Assembly (NCBI GenBank): GCA_038199375.1
Contig: JBBPZA010000017.1
Location: 1-21,873, forward strand
Direction of reading: 5' to 3'
Source: JBBPZA01 sp038199375
GTDB lineage: Bacteria > Actinomycetota > Thermoleophilia > Solirubrobacterales > Solirubrobacteraceae
DNA: 21,873 nucleotides
Part shown: one piece after another, positions 21,827 to 21,873 of the stretch
Layout of the letters: the number at the start of each line of letters is the position of its first letter
Position numbering within the stretch: the first letter of the stretch is position 1
Program-made: the position numbers and the translations under genes
Notes under the pieces: model-generated
Database searches by the model: none
Seen by the model: only the letters and a program-made list of their open reading frames with translations
Told to the model about the DNA's origin: nothing

Positions 21827-21873
21827 TGCCGCGTCAGGCAACGTTTGCGCACTTGACCACCTCACGCAGGATC

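Noticed and set aside
1..21873. tRNA, rRNA, riboswitch, CRISPR array, insertion sequence or attachment site
   Set aside because: I read through both strands for these and saw none. A covariance-model search was not possible here, so small structured RNAs cannot be fully excluded.
21827..21873. Terminal 47 bases after the last gene
   Set aside because: No start codon with a ribosome site, hairpin or repeat is visible before the window ends.

Overview
The window is very GC-rich, densely packed double-strand coding DNA from a high-GC Gram-positive-type bacterium. Several things point to the Actinomycetota, and the flavour suggests a deep-branching class such as Thermoleophilia (Solirubrobacterales): many GTG starts, leaderless-looking TANNNT promoters, an Asp23/DUF6286/AmaP envelope cluster, an AztC-like zinc-binding protein and a large multi-spanning FtsH relative. 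The taxon is an inference from gene content; there is no rRNA, tRNA, CRISPR array or insertion sequence here.

Layout. (1) 1-2052: the tail of a probable methyltransferase, the frameshifted remnant of a MerR regulator, an intact aldo/keto reductase and a small SCP2-like protein. (2) 2186-5283: a molybdate operon with four overlapping genes (HTH-TOBE sensor, modA, modB, modC), preceded by nested dyads and followed by a strong hairpin. (3) 5374-9936, minus strand: an ABC ATPase, a two-domain FtsX-type permease and a lipoprotein metallophosphoesterase, all translationally coupled. A 20-codon mini-ORF with a duplicated start sequence lies between ATPase and permease. (4) 9996-11153: a divergent AI-2E-family membrane protein. 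(5) 11188-13959, minus strand: a six-gene run with Asp23, a second Asp23-like protein, a DUF6286-like protein, AmaP-like anchor, a DUF2273-like small membrane protein and, last, a CoA-binding protein. (6) 14069-17891: a zinc uptake operon behind a perfect palindrome that overlaps the predicted promoter. It encodes a permease fused in frame to its zinc-binding lipoprotein, an ATPase with a His-rich tail, a second permease and a Fur-family regulator (Zur). (7) 17888-18268, minus: a STAS-domain protein whose stop codon overlaps that of zur. (8) 18397-21826: a divergent FtsH-like AAA protease with extra membrane segments and insertions in its AAA core, followed by a single-pass membrane protein that may be its partner.

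How the parts work together. The mod genes form a self-contained molybdate import and sensing unit. The zinc genes form a closed loop in which Zur, the last gene, most plausibly represses the operon through the palindrome at 14069-14087. The Asp23 cluster, the STAS protein and the FtsH-like protease all fit cell-envelope or stress homeostasis, but nothing in the sequence shows they are co-regulated.

The most unusual items are the permease-lipoprotein fusion with an internal lipobox, the FtsH-like protease with two core insertions, and the coupled mini-ORF in the FtsX operon.
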